Origin: Rhabdophis nuchalis
Taxonomy: Eukaryota > Chordata > Lepidosauria > Squamata > Natricidae
Assembly (NCBI GenBank): GCA_039707465.1
Contig: CM077643.1
Coordinates: forward strand, 379,790,419-379,854,418
Direction of reading: 5' to 3'
DNA length: 64,000 nucleotides
This document shows positions 19,996-52,850 of the stretch, piece by piece (the stretch's first letter is position 1; each line of letters begins with the position of its first letter). The notes beneath the pieces are model-generated. The model worked only from the letters and a program-made list of their open reading frames with translations, was not told where the DNA came from and searched no databases. The translations under genes were made by a program, and so were the position numbers.

Positions 19996-21010
19996 CTTCC
20001 CTCCCCTCCTTATTACCTTCAATAAAACTTTTTTTTTCCCCTATAAAATTTGGGATGAGATGTTAGATGTGCCTGTCTTGAAGAAACATTGACAATTGAT
20101 TTGTATGTCTGGTTGTTTTTTTTTACATTAGCTACCCAGGTCCCAGAGTCACACTGGCAAGCGGATAGCCATATACATTTATTAAATAATACATTTATTA
20201 AATAATTAAAATTCCAGACATAGTTTGGTGTCTTTTTTTGTGTTTGTCCTCTTTTGCCTCTTGTCCTCTCCTACCTTACTGCCCCTCAAGAGAGTTCAAC
20301 TGGCTGGCCAAGTCTGTCCAATTCTTCAGATCTGCTTACCAGTCACAACACCTTCCTCTCTTGTATGGGCTGTGGTTGGTCTTTTAAGCTGCTGTTATTC
20401 AAAGATGCTGGAGAGATTGCCAGCTAAAGCTGACACGTTCACTTCCATTCCTACTCATTGCTTCCTGATCCTTGCCTATGGAATTTTCTCAGACTAATCA
20501 GAATTCCTTGTCTGCCCACCAGTTTTGAAGTTTATCACAGCTCCGGCTTATATGAATTCATTTAAGCGATAGACAGAGCATCTTCTAACTCATCCAAGGT
20601 TGAGATTCATGCATGTTTGAAGATAGAGGCTTTGCATCAACATTGATAATATGAAGAGAAAAAAACATGAAAATATAAAAAAGCTGGTCTATTTGAAAGA
20701 GCTCACACGTGGAGGGGGTAGGGAATCGCAAACATTTTCAGGGGGCTCAGCTGGTCTCCCTGGTATTGAGAATGGCTCCAGCATTCTTAGGACAAGAGTC
20801 TTAGAACCTGAGAAGCAGGTGAGAAAAACTAAGTCTGTAAAGACTCACACTCTGAGACGACTTGCAGGAGTGCTGAAATAATCCGGAGGGGGAGAGCAGA
20901 CACCCATTAACAAAGCACAAGGACACCTTCTCCCACCCAGACTCAGGTCCCAAGAGGGTCTTCCGGGGGGACACCGCCCGCACCATCAGCAATCAGTCCA
21001 TGTTCCTCAC
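19996..21010. other. UCN upstream region, unassigned
   Basis: No exon or repeat could be assigned. The last 100 bases before the CRE are GC-richer and form the proximal UCN promoter. Confidence 0.3.
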
Positions 21011-21018
21011 TGACGTCA
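21011..21018 (+). promoter_or_regulatory. UCN: Consensus cAMP response element of UCN
   Basis: TGACGTCA is the full palindromic CREB/ATF site. It starts 30 bp upstream of the TATA box. Mammalian urocortin and CRH promoters also use a CRE, so cAMP-driven expression is likely conserved. Confidence 0.85.
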
Positions 21019-21040
21019 ATGGATCTCCCGGCTGGCTCTC

Positions 21041-21048
21041 TATATAAA
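21041..21048 (+). promoter_or_regulatory. UCN: UCN TATA box
   Basis: TATATAAA lies about 30 bp upstream of the inferred start (near 21070) and just downstream of the CRE. A canonical TATA box is expected for a regulated neuropeptide gene. Confidence 0.85.
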
Positions 21049-21069
21049 GAACCCGCCAGCGACTCCCAG

Positions 21070-21103
21070 CACCCTTTTCCCGGCTCCGCAAGGACACATC
21101 GCG
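21070..21103 (+). other. UCN: UCN untranslated exon 1 (inferred 5' end)
   Basis: The exon ends at the donor GCG|GTAAGT (21103/21104). The start is set by the TATA distance and is approximate. Intron 1 (21104-21454) ends with the pyrimidine-rich acceptor CTCTCCTTCACCAG. An untranslated first exon with the whole precursor in exon 2 is the normal urocortin/CRH gene plan. Confidence 0.7.
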
Positions 21104-21471
21104 GTAAGTTGCTTCCCTTCCACCTGAGGCTGAGGCAGGGGGAGTGGGGCGCGGGAGGGAAGGGGGGGGGGGAAGAGGCGATCCTCCAAGCAACCCCGTC
21201 AGCCCTCGGGTGCTGCGACTACCAGCTCAGTGTCACCCCCTACTGGCACTGGATGGCCAAGAGGGGGCTGGAGAGGTCCTCGGGATGTGGTCCTCCGTCC
21301 GGTTGCTCAGGAGAGCATCCCTCCAGTAGACCTTAGCCAGGTTCCCCAGATTCCCCTCAACTTTTAGGGGGGAAAGGTGGGTGGCTTTGCTCCCTGTCCA
21401 GTGCCAGCTGCCCGGGTCTCGCTCTCTCCAAGACCTCCCTCTCTCCTTCACCAGGCCCGGACCGCCTCAGC

Positions 21472-21882
21472 ATGAGGCGGGCGCAGCTGCCCAGCCTCCT
21501 GGCCTCGCTGCTCCTCCTGCTCTTGCAAGTGTCCCTCGGAGCCAGACCAGCGCTCGACCTCGAGGGCAGCGCGGAAAGCGACCTGACCCTGCGGCTGAGG
21601 TTCCCCGAGGAAAACCGCCCCGGATCCCGCCAACCCCTGCGATCTGCTCCCGAGCCAGACGGGGCGAGCCTGTTCCTGCGATCCTTGCACCGGCTCTCTC
21701 CGGAGGGAGAGCTGCGCCGACGCCTCGCCGAGCTGAGCGACCGGCTCAAACGCCACGAGCCGCCGCTCTCCATCGACCTCACCTTCCACCTCCTCCGCCA
21801 CATGATGGAGATCTCCCGGGCGCAGAGCCAGCAAGCCCAGGCGGAGTTGAACCGTCAACTCTTGGACTCGGTAGGCAAGTGA
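21472..21882 (+). CDS. UCN: Urocortin-1 precursor
   Basis: 136-residue precursor of a secreted CRF-family peptide hormone, which acts on CRF receptors 1 and 2 in stress, feeding and cardiovascular control. Residues 1-23 form a signal peptide (MRRAQLPSLLASLLLLLLQV...). The propeptide follows, with RLKR at 91-94 as a furin-type cleavage site. The mature 40-residue peptide is at 95-134; it contains PPLSIDLTFHLLR and ends in DSV. The final GK (135-136) supplies the amide donor and a basic residue to be trimmed. Length and order match mammalian UCN, whose mature peptide is also 40 residues. The start is the first ATG of exon 2, 17 nt after the acceptor. The N-terminus HEPP and the Met-Met pair near mature residues 17-18 are lineage features. 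The whole precursor sits in one exon. Confidence 0.96.
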   Translation: MRRAQLPSLLASLLLLLLQVSLGARPALDLEGSAESDLTLRLRFPEENRPGSRQPLRSAPEPDGASLFLRSLHRLSPEGELRRRLAELSDRLKRHEPPLSIDLTFHLLRHMMEISRAQSQQAQAELNRQLLDSVGK

Positions 21883-22018
21883 AGCGGACGAGCGAGGGCG
21901 CGCAAGAGACGCCTTGCCTTTGGGAGCCAAAGCCGGCAACGGAACCGCCCCGCACTTCCTTCGGCATCGCTTGAGCCCAACTCTCCGGCGCCTTCGCAGA
22001 AGACATTTGTTTTTATGA

Positions 22019-22024
22019 AATAAA
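22019..22024 (+). terminator. UCN: UCN polyadenylation signal
   Basis: AATAAA 137 nt after the UCN stop codon, followed by a GT-rich stretch (CTTGGGTGTC). This closes a compact gene of about 1 kb. Confidence 0.8.
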
Positions 22025-22177
22025 ACTTCTTGGGTGTCAAACGGTTTCCGAGTACGGACTGTTGATTTAGGTTGGAGGAGGGGTGAGGTTGCGTCTTGGG
22101 CTGCCCTGGTGGCCCTACCTGAGCTGTGAGGTGTCAGAGTTTGTTGTCTTGATGTATAACTGTTGGATTCACTAGAG

Positions 22178-22321
22178 CAGGGGTGTCCAAACTAACTTTA
22201 AGACTTGTGGACTTCAACACCCAGAATTCCCCAGCCAGTGCTCGACCTCCCACAAGCTGGCTGGGGAATTCTGGGAGTTGAAGTCCACAAGTCTTAAAGT
22301 TCCCAAATTTGGGCACCTCTA
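22178..22321. mobile_element. Palindromic hAT-like MITE
   Basis: CAGGGGTGTCCAAAC at the left pairs with the degraded right end. The arms TTAAGACTTGTGGACTTCAA and its complement flank a short centre. Flanks are CACTAGAG (22170-22177) and CACTAGAA (22322-22329), an 8-bp duplication with one mismatch. Confidence 0.8.
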
Positions 22322-22324
22322 CAC

Positions 22325-22415
22325 TAGAAGGGTCCCAAAGGTGCTTTTCCAAAAAGCAACAACGTTCTTGTTCTTGAAAATGTTTCGCTTCTCATCTGAG
22401 TAGCTTCTTCGATTG
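22325..22415 (-). repeat. Arm of squamate foldback repeat
   Basis: GGTGCTTTTCCAAAAAGCAA, then GTTTCGCTTCTCATC, match the left arm of the element at 760-1045. Confidence 0.45.
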
Positions 22416-22563
22416 AGTAGAAGGGTTTGCATCACATTACATGACACTGATTTACTGAATTAACACACTTCCTGCGGTCCGCACTTTACATAACCGGTGT
22501 TAACGAATCGTCTGGGTTTGGAATATGGCAAACTCAGCAATCAAGCCAAAATTGAATGAGCCA

Positions 22564-22735
22564 TGCTATGCATGGCTCATTATCAAGTTGAATTGATTCC
22601 CCAATACTATAATGCATGCTATGCATTATCAAGTTGAATTGATTCCCCAATACTATACGTCTACAATTCCCCAATACTATAATGCATGCTATGCATTATC
22701 AAGTTGAATTGATTCCCCAATACTATACGTCTACT
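22564..22735. repeat. 70-bp tandem repeat, about 2.5 copies
   Basis: AATGCATGCTATGCATTATC starts a 70-bp unit at 22611 and again at 22681. A partial earlier copy lies at 22564-22610. Units share AAGTTGAATTGATTCCCCAA. It lies between UCN and TRIM54. Confidence 0.9.
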
Positions 22736-24025
22736 CTACTAAAAGTTCATCAACTTTGGAGAAGTAAAGGATTGTTGATGGAGGAAAGTAAAATGCTAGT
22801 CGTGGTAATGAAACTACAAATTCAGATGTGTTTCAATCTGCTTTACAGGCATGCAGGAGAACTTGGGTCTTGCGGCCAAAGGAAGTCTGAATCAGATTGT
22901 TGATTCTCCAGGTCAACTTTGGTCAGACCCCATGCAAAGCTAAACTCAAGTAAAATCCAAATGCTTTCAGAACCAGAGTACTCTTTCCATCTAAGGGAAC
23001 ACTGTATTGCACCCCGAAATATAGACTAGAATTGAGCATTTTCATGTCAACTAGACTGGGAGATGGAAGCACCATATATACTACAGGGGGTGTCTCAATT
23101 CCCCATTGATCCTCCCTCTCCACAAATTCTTTTGACTCCTTTGCCGTGGAGCACTCGCTGTATAGTACTCGAACTTCAAGAGCAGCACCATGGACAGAGG
23201 CACAGCCTAGACCCGCTAAAAAGCGTAAGTGCCTTCCAAATCAATCTTTTCCCTGGGGCTGTTGAGCTAGTTGCTGACACTAACAATGAGCAACGTTTTG
23301 CCTTTTCCCTAGATGAAGGGTGCTCTGATCAGTTGAAAAACAGTAGGTCAGAAAGGCAGATTAGACTTCCTTCCTAGTTTGTTTTAATGTAAATAATGTA
23401 AATGGTTACTCATCTCACTAAAGTTGTATCTACAGAAGGCGGAGTTCCACTTTTGATGTTCTCCAACGTATCTCCCATCCACGGAAGAACTGGACTTTTC
23501 CACCAATTCCTTCTGTCTAGAGCCAGGTAGAAGACATTTCAGGGACAGTAGGACTTCTTCTAGCAATATGAGGTCTTTTTTCCCTTTGGCAGATTGCCAG
23601 ATCCTTCTTCCTATGTTTGTTTGTTTTTATATTTCATCAGTGTTTCCTTAGTCAGTTCCAACCCAGTTAGACAAAGAATTCTGTTCCTCTTCTGGTGTCC
23701 TAATTCTTTGTTTCTAGTTCTATCCTCCCATTTCCAGTACATGCAGCCTAGAGTCAGTGCTCAAAATGTAGAGATGCCATTTTTCCTCACTCAGTGCAAA
23801 TTTGCAACTAGTCAAAGTAAAATTTAGATTCATCCGAGTTCAAAGGATGGGACAAGTTACCCCTTCCTTAACCCCGGAATAGGATGGGAGGTTTGAGAGT
23901 GAAGTGTTTCTAAACCAGGCTAAAGCCATGCCTATGGCTGACCCTCTTTTTCCCAACACAAGGAAACATTTTAGCCAGCCCTTGATGAGTTGGGGAAAAG
24001 CCGCTCTTTGTGGTTTAACCACACA
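22736..24025. other. UCN-TRIM54 intergenic or TRIM54 3' region, unassigned
   Basis: No gene or clear repeat was found. TRIM54 3' UTR could extend into this area, but its end could not be placed. Confidence 0.3.
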
Positions 24026-24076
24026 CACTCACTCACTCACTCACTCACTCACTCACTCAACTCACTCACTCACTCA
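24026..24076. repeat. (ACTC)n microsatellite
   Basis: About 12 CACT units with one interruption. Confidence 0.9.
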
Positions 24077-24724
24077 CGTCTAGTAGGAAGAACTAGTACA
24101 GGTAGCCTCCATGAATGATAAATGCAGAAGTTTATGAATGAGCACCCTATGGAAAATTTCACCAACCATGCTTATGAATCTCATGTTTTTCCGCCAAAGA
24201 AAGGGGCCCAACAGAGTCTCTCTTACCCAATGAATCTTGCCAGAATTGCTGTTAGCAAATAACTCACAATTTTATTATCTCCATAAAATGAAAAGCCAAA
24301 TGCAATAGGGAGAAGAGGAGCATAGAAGGAAGCAAAAAAAAAAAAAGTCTGCTGGAGACGAGGACGAAGCATAGGATGAGGCTGACCAGAACATTCTCCA
24401 GCTGCTTCTGTCTTCAAAGTGACTTTTCAGTGTTGGCCTGATGGGGAAAATAAGATACATATGCAGTGGAAAATAAAAACGTGCCAGAGTGCTCCCCAGT
24501 TGATTCAGGTCTTGTGAATGCCCCAGTTAAAGCAAGAAAGCTCACTAATGGGCACACTATCATTTCCTGGTAACAAATCCCCTTCTCTTAATTACTTTAT
24601 ATACTAGGAGAGCTAAGAACTGGGGGAAGGAAAAAGAGGGTGAACAATGGGAGAAACTTTGCCAGGAAAAACCCAAAGGCTCAGGAGCAGGAAAGAAGAT
24701 CCAAAATAGCCAAAGATCAACAGT

Positions 24725-25075
24725 CATAAAAGTAAAGGTTCCTCTCACATATACTGTATGTGCTAGTCATTCCCAACTCTAGGGGCAGTGCTCTTCTCCG
24801 TTTCAAAGCCAAAGAGTCAGCTGTCCGATGATGTCTTCGTGATCATGTGGCCGACATGACTAAATGCCGAAGGTGCATGGAACACTGTTACCTTCACACC
24901 AAAGGTAGTTCCTATTTTTCTACTTGCATTTTTACATGCTTTGGAACTGCTAGGTTGGCAGAAGCTGGGACAAGTACTCCCTTACGCGGTGCTAGGGATT
25001 CGAACCGCTAAACTGCCAACCTTTCTGATTGACGAACTCAGTGTCTTAGCCACTGAGCCACTGAGCTACTGTGTC
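24725..25075 (-). mobile_element. Sauria-type SINE, minus orientation
   Basis: Contains AAAAGTAAAGGTTCCTCTCA, CGTGATCATGTGGCCGACAT, GTTACCTTCACACC and CTGCTAGGTTGGCAGAAGC, then the complement of a tRNA-like head (TTAGCCACTGAGCCACTGAG). Confidence 0.75.
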
Positions 25076-25493
25076 CCCTTGAACATTCGTAAGTTACCAG
25101 AATTCTGCCCAGTTTTTCTGGGTTAGGAAGCAAAATTATTTCCTGCTCCTTTGGAAAAAGTAGAACCTGCTCGATTCCCTTCCTCTAATTCTGGCTGATG
25201 GGTGTATTTCTTTTCATTGTGTTTCCAACTCACCCTTTTTCATGTCATTGAAAAAGACTGTGATTAAAAGAAGCGGGGCTATTGTCTTCTCTGTAGCACA
25301 GTGCCAGGTAAAGTACACAAAAGAATCAACCACTGCGTGGTAGAAAAATCCATTCAGATCATTTCTATGTAAGCATCCCATCAAGAGAACATCTGGTTGT
25401 TGGGGCTCATTCCTGAAGATTCCTTCTCATATTCCTCCTGGCACTCTCATTCTCTGCCAATTAAAGAAACTGTCCAGGAGAAGGGGGACTTAC

Positions 25494-25547
25494 CCCGAGG
25501 TGGTATATTAGGTGGCTTTGGTCTGAATCGAGACAGGTTCTCTCCAT
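25494..25547 (-). other. TRIM54: Candidate extra 54-nt exon of TRIM54
   Basis: On the minus strand a pyrimidine tract and AG (CCTCTCTCTAG) precede 54 nt that end at CGGG|GTAAGT. If exon 8 is cut at GAAG|GTGAGG (25983/25982), the phase fits exactly. The exon would then encode DGENLSRFRPKPPNIPPR before another split Gly codon. An exon of 18 codons, phase 1 on both sides, would be a clean cassette. No further downstream exon was recognised; unspliced, the frame stops near 25448. The exon is inferred from splice signals only. Confidence 0.4.
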
Positions 25548-25965
25548 CTAGAGAGAGGAAAAGATGCATGACATTAGGACTGTACATTCCACTGGCAAGG
25601 CTGAGGTTAGCTCAACAGGAAAGGACAGAAGGACTCAGAACTGTGATTATAAAATCACAGGCAAAAAATAGCCCCACTTCCATTATATGTGACTCTATCC
25701 CTCAGGCACTATTTTAATCTATTAGCTCACCTGTGCTTAAGTGAGCTAAATATATTAAAATAATTTCTGAGGATGTTTTCTTCTGCAGGTTCTTAATATT
25801 GGGTAGAGTATAATGAGGACATTTCTAAGAAATCTAGGGCTCAAACAGGGCAGGTGGGAAGAAAAAATCATTTGGACTTTCTAATCAACGTCTTGCAGTA
25901 GCAAAATCTCAATGCATCCCCAGGCAGTTCAGAGCTACTCATTACAACTCTACCCGACTCTCATT

Positions 25966-48211
<22,246 letters not shown>

Positions 48212-48447
48212 TCAGTGCCTGCCTTGCCAATCTCTTCTCTCTCTGCCTTGTTCTGCCTGCCTGCTCCAGATCTCCTGCTTTGGCAGTGCTGGCCTCTCTC
48301 TTTCCTGCCTTTTACACCTTGGCCTCTTCCTGTTTTATTTCCACTTGGAATTTCCCTCCGTCCACCAAGCTTGCTTCTCTTTTTCTAGTTTGCCTGTCCA
48401 GATCTTGGTTTCTTTCTGACATCATTCCCTGCCCTGAGTCTACAAGG

Positions 48448-48534
48448 CTATTTTTAGTAGGCCACATGACCCTAATGGAATCCCAGCTGCCATTTTTGTC
48501 TCGTAAAGGGTGCAGGGGGGCAAAGCAACAGCTG
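48448..48534 (-). promoter_or_regulatory. TRIM54: Candidate muscle control sites upstream of TRIM54
   Basis: CTATTTTTAG (48448-48457) matches the MEF2 consensus YTAWWWWTAR. Two CAGCTG E-boxes (48484-48489, 48529-48534) fit MyoD-family sites. All lie 310-400 bp upstream of the TRIM54 start codon. TRIM54 is expressed in striated muscle, so the cluster makes sense, but short motifs also occur by chance. Confidence 0.5.
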
Positions 48535-48639
48535 TCAACGGGATCAGGTGACACTTAGTCACTATTCCACAACAGGCGATGACACCTTCAGAAGATGGCT
48601 GGCAGACTGGTGTGGAAGCAGCCAGTGGCATACTCCTGT

Positions 48640-50217
48640 GCTATATCCAAAGCTGTAAGATTCAAGTATCGTTGAGCAAAAGAATTAAATCTTTTCACAT
48701 ATTGGATAAAAATAAAGACCTTCCACTACAGTATAACCGGATGTTATGTAACTGACTGGAATCAGACAACAATTCAAATTGCAAGTGTCTACTAAGGAAT
48801 AAAATGAATTCTCTTATGTGCATTTCTTCAGACAGGTTCCATGCAATATTGCAAACAGAGTTTGCAATTATGAAGTCAAGGAATGCTGGAAATATGTAAG
48901 TGGCTGCTCAGTCTCTTTTTTTGCAAGTGCAGTTAAGCTGTTGGCTCTTGGTTTGATTGTACTTGACACAATAAGCAGCATACTCTTCTCAACATTCAAA
49001 ACGAATCATCAAAATATTAAGGGGAAACATGTAAAATTACAATAGACTTAAAAGTAACTCTCGTAAATACTTTGCAAAATAAACAAGTCTTACAACTTTG
49101 ACATTCAAAGCAATTTATAGCCATTAGCCAAGGATACTTAAAAAGCCACTGCTTTGAATCACACCAACCAGTCTTAACAACATAAATATCTAAACCAGCC
49201 TTGCAGAGCCTGGAGCCTTTCAAACAGGATTTCCGGCAGTGGCAATGCAGATCTGGATGCTTTCCAACTGGGGTTGGAGCAAGAAGGCTGCTTAAAAATA
49301 ATTGGGATCTTTAGGATAAAGAAACAGAAATCAATATGGTGCACTCTTACTCATTAAAATGGACATTGTGTAGTTTGGGAGGAAAGTATTCTCTGCTAAT
49401 TACACAATCATTTTAAGCCTCTTTATCTGAATAAACTTTTTACTAGGTTGACCAATTGGAAAAATATGTAGAAAATCAGGCTATATATTACTAATTATAT
49501 TTCCCAAAGTTTTTATTACTAACTGGCTTAAATGTAAGCTGACTTCAATTGTAAAGCCTGATGGATGGAATAAACATTTGAGTAATTAGGTTTAGTATAG
49601 GACAATTTTATTTTTGTATAGGTTCTTTCTTCTTTCCGCATATAATTTTTTTTAAAAACAAAACATTAATACCTATACAAACATTTGTTAATTGCCTCAG
49701 GTTGAAACACATCATTTCCATCCATTCTTGCCTCTTCAGATGGATCATACTTCTCCAGGATTTTTGGTTTTCCAGCCCCGCTACTTATTATCCTTTTAAA
49801 TGAAATGCCAAAAGATGAATTTGGTAGCTTCTGCAGGAAAAGCACTCACCCACTGACTGAATCCATCCCACCGAAATGCTATATATGGGATCAGAATACT
49901 TGGAAAGGCTTCTTAGAAAAGATTTGTGTGGACTTTCAGCTTACAACAGAAACAGAAGGTTTTATCAGTGATGTCCAGGATAGCACAAAAAAAATCACCA
50001 ATAATCACTATTAAACATCGCAGGATATTGGTGCAATGGACAGAGCCTGGGGTACTCTTGGGGTATGCAAGAAAAAGCTAGAAATTTTTGCATTAAAATA
50101 CATCCACCTATTCAGATAATCTTAAAAGATTAATGTATGACTGAAACCAGCTTTTTTTTCTTTTGGGACTGTTGGACAAAGGTTGGAAAAGAAATGGATT
50201 TTTTAATATGCGGCAAG
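48640..50217. other. TRIM54-DNAJC5G intergenic sequence, unassigned
   Basis: AT-rich. No exon or well-supported repeat was recognised. Confidence 0.3.
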
Positions 50218-50292
50218 ATTATTACTATTACTATTACTATTTATTAAATTTGTATACCGCCCTTCTCCCTTGCGGGACTCAGGGCGGTGATT
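50218..50292 (-). repeat. L2-type LINE 3' end relic
   Basis: An (ATT/ACT)n tail leads into ATTTGTATACCGCCCTTCTC and GGGACTCAGGGCGG, the terminal hairpin. Nothing further of the element remains. Confidence 0.75.
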
Positions 50293-50534
50293 ATTGTATG
50301 CATAAAGATGGAAGGATTCATCATTATCCCCAATGGAGGAATGGTTGATAAAAATGATATAAGTAAGTTCACTTCTTTGGTTAGGGAAAAGAAATATCTA
50401 ATTATTGCTAATGGGAAATCCCTTACAGACTTTTTTGCATGAAATAGAAAAAATGGAGATGCTTTATGGTTTTTGATGATGAAATAGAACAGATATAGAA
50501 AGAAGAGAGGTATGTTGTAACCATAGAGGTAATG

Positions 50535-50610
50535 TTATAGCAATAGCCATAGCACTTATATACTGCTACACAGTGCTTTACAGACCTCTCTAAGCATTTG
50601 CTTTATATTT
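50535..50610 (-). repeat. SINE 3' fragment, same family as 38171-38412
   Basis: TAGCAATAGCCATAGCACTT, ATACTGCTACACAGTGCTTT and ACAGACCTCTCTAAGC match the tail of that SINE. Confidence 0.6.
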
Positions 50611-51128
50611 TTTCTATGTATTTCTTTCTTGCACCTCTCTGATTCCTTTTTCTTCCTTTATATTAGTTTATGTTAGCTTTTTATATTCTTTAAAATATAT
50701 TTAATAAAACAATATATAAAAGGAAACATTTTTTGGACCTAGACTTGATTCTCAAAGCAAAAATATGTATCTGATTATGTCTTCCTGACCCATTTATTAT
50801 TTTCCCAACTGTAGAGAATAGTCACTTCCTAATACTTATTTTTCTGCTAAAGCAGGGAGGAGATGTAGTGAAATTGGTACTTTCTTAAGCCATATAATAC
50901 CATTAAGACAGAAGAGACTATGCAGTTTTTAGGCAAGGCTGGGTCAAGCATGTTAAGTTCTAGACTAGGGCACATTTGTAATTAAATTATAAAAACATAC
51001 AATTTCAAATGTTCAAGTTCCTGTTGATATACAGGTATCCAATTGTTATACTCCTCTTGACAATTATTCAACCCCTGCTTCTATTCTATTGTCAAAAAAA
51101 TCATATGATTAAGATACATTATTTGGAG
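50611..51128. other. Unassigned intergenic sequence
   Basis: AT-rich; nothing recognised. Confidence 0.3.
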
Positions 51129-51222
51129 CAAGATTTCTCAACTTGGCTATTTTAAAAAGTGTGGAATTCTGGGAGTTGAAGTTCACACATCTTAAAAGTT
51201 GCCAAGGTTGAGAAACAATGCT
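51129..51222. repeat. Internally deleted palindromic MITE
   Basis: AGATTTCTCAACTTGGC and GCCAAGGTTGAGAAACAATG are inverted ends; GGAATTCTGGGAGTTGAAGT is the family core. The TSD is unclear. Confidence 0.65.
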
Positions 51223-51425
51223 CTGAGGCAATGAAACAAATTAGCTTCATCTCCTATGTCTCAGTCCTTTAAAAAGATCTTGAAGTATTTAAAGAATAAA
51301 ACAGGTCAGACATGGAAGAGTAGAAGTCAAACCTCTTCTCAGAAGCCTGGATCTTTACATACTGGTACTGGCTCAAATATGGTGGTTGCCGCTGACATTA
51401 TTTATCTGTTGTCGGCACCTTATTC

Positions 51426-51516
51426 CAGGAGTCTCCAACCTTTGCAACTTTAAGTCTGAAGGACTTCAGCTCCCAGAATTCTCCAGCCATAAAGTTGCAA
51501 AGGTTGGAGATCCCTG
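51426..51516. mobile_element. Internally deleted palindromic hAT-like MITE with perfect TSD
   Basis: CAGGAGTCTCCAACCTTTGC and GCAAAGGTTGGAGATCCCTG are inverted ends. CCTTATTC flanks both sides (51418-51425, 51517-51524). Part of the right arm is missing. Confidence 0.85.
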
Positions 51517-51524
51517 CCTTATTC

Positions 51525-52850
51525 CATCTCAATGTGTGCAAGAAAGGGCCCTCACAACCTGTGCTGTCTAATGACAAAAGATTTTTTAAAAAGGAAGTTT
51601 CTATAGTATCACTTGCTTATCTTATAGCTTATGACCATTCCCATTAGTTATATACATTTTGATCTATATGTATTTTTTTGTAGATTTGATTTAGCAATCT
51701 TGATCATTTAAATATCAATATTTAAATGTGGCTTTAAATATTGATTCTGTTTTCCAAGGTAGCCCCCAATACTTATTCCTCTCTAGGGCCTAGTTATTTA
51801 TAAAAACGTTGAATAGGATAGATCTAACTCAGAACTCAACGTACTTCACACATTCCCATCCAAGTTAATGTGCAAATTAAATACTCATTGTTGGCATGGT
51901 TGCAAGACCAGCTATTGATCCTTAAATAGCATAATCCAGCCCAAAAATATATTAAAAATAGTAATGGGTTACTTGCCTTGTTCTACTAAAAATTTCAGCA
52001 TATGGGGGAAACTAGGATGTCCTTGAAAGGCCAAGCAGAGATTGCATGCATAGTACGTAAGACCTACCCCAATATTCCCAGGAATGTATGAATGAATACA
52101 TCCTAAGGAAACATGAACAAAAAAACCAGCTCTTTCCTTCAGAAATATTTAATTGTGCTGATAAAATCCTAACAATTTCTTTTTTAATCACAGTGTGAGA
52201 AATGCCCTTGCCCAGTACTGCCCCACAGAAAAGGATTCGGGGCAGCTTAAGAGGCAGGATGCTACACAGCAACTAAAGCTCCCTGGAGCAGCAGTTCATC
52301 GTGGAAGATGATGGGCAACACCAACTTACCAGGCAGGCACTCCAAATCCCACCATACTTCACACTACACCCTGAAATGCAGCTTGGCACCAATGCATAGG
52401 TCAGAAAGGGCCGTCCCAGTTGCCAGGGGACAGCCCTGGCAGGACAGTTTGCCTCCCTGGCACTGGGAGGCAGGGAGCCCAATATCCCCTCCTCCATCAT
52501 GAGCTGGGCTTTGACAAGGGCACAATATGGCTGGCCTAAAAAACACAAAATACCAAGATTGGAAGGAGAAAGAATGACCAGGGATAAAGACTGCTGGGCT
52601 GGCAACATTCATCCATTTTCTTTTCCTTCACTGCTGTGGGAATAATACAGGCTAAACAAAGAACTGTTCTGAAGCTGCTGGAGAAGGGGAAGCTGTTCCT
52701 TGGGCCCAAAGAGGCGGCGCTAAAGTGTCTCTCTTTCCTTCAAGCCAGCCCCTTTGCAAGGTCTGGGTATGCCTGTGGCCATGTTCCCTGAGAAGATTTA
52801 TGACTCTGAAGCAGGCATTCAGGCACCCTCACCAAAGTCACCGCACAGCA
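51525..52850. other. Unassigned sequence downstream of DNAJC5G
   Basis: May hold the 3' UTR of DNAJC5G. No clear AATAAA on the minus strand was found close to the stop codon. Confidence 0.3.

Noticed and set aside
21381..21974. 197-codon frame overlapping UCN, and antisense frames of 148-163 codons
   Set aside because: They are shadows of the GC-rich urocortin exon; only the UCN frame shows a signal peptide and processing sites.
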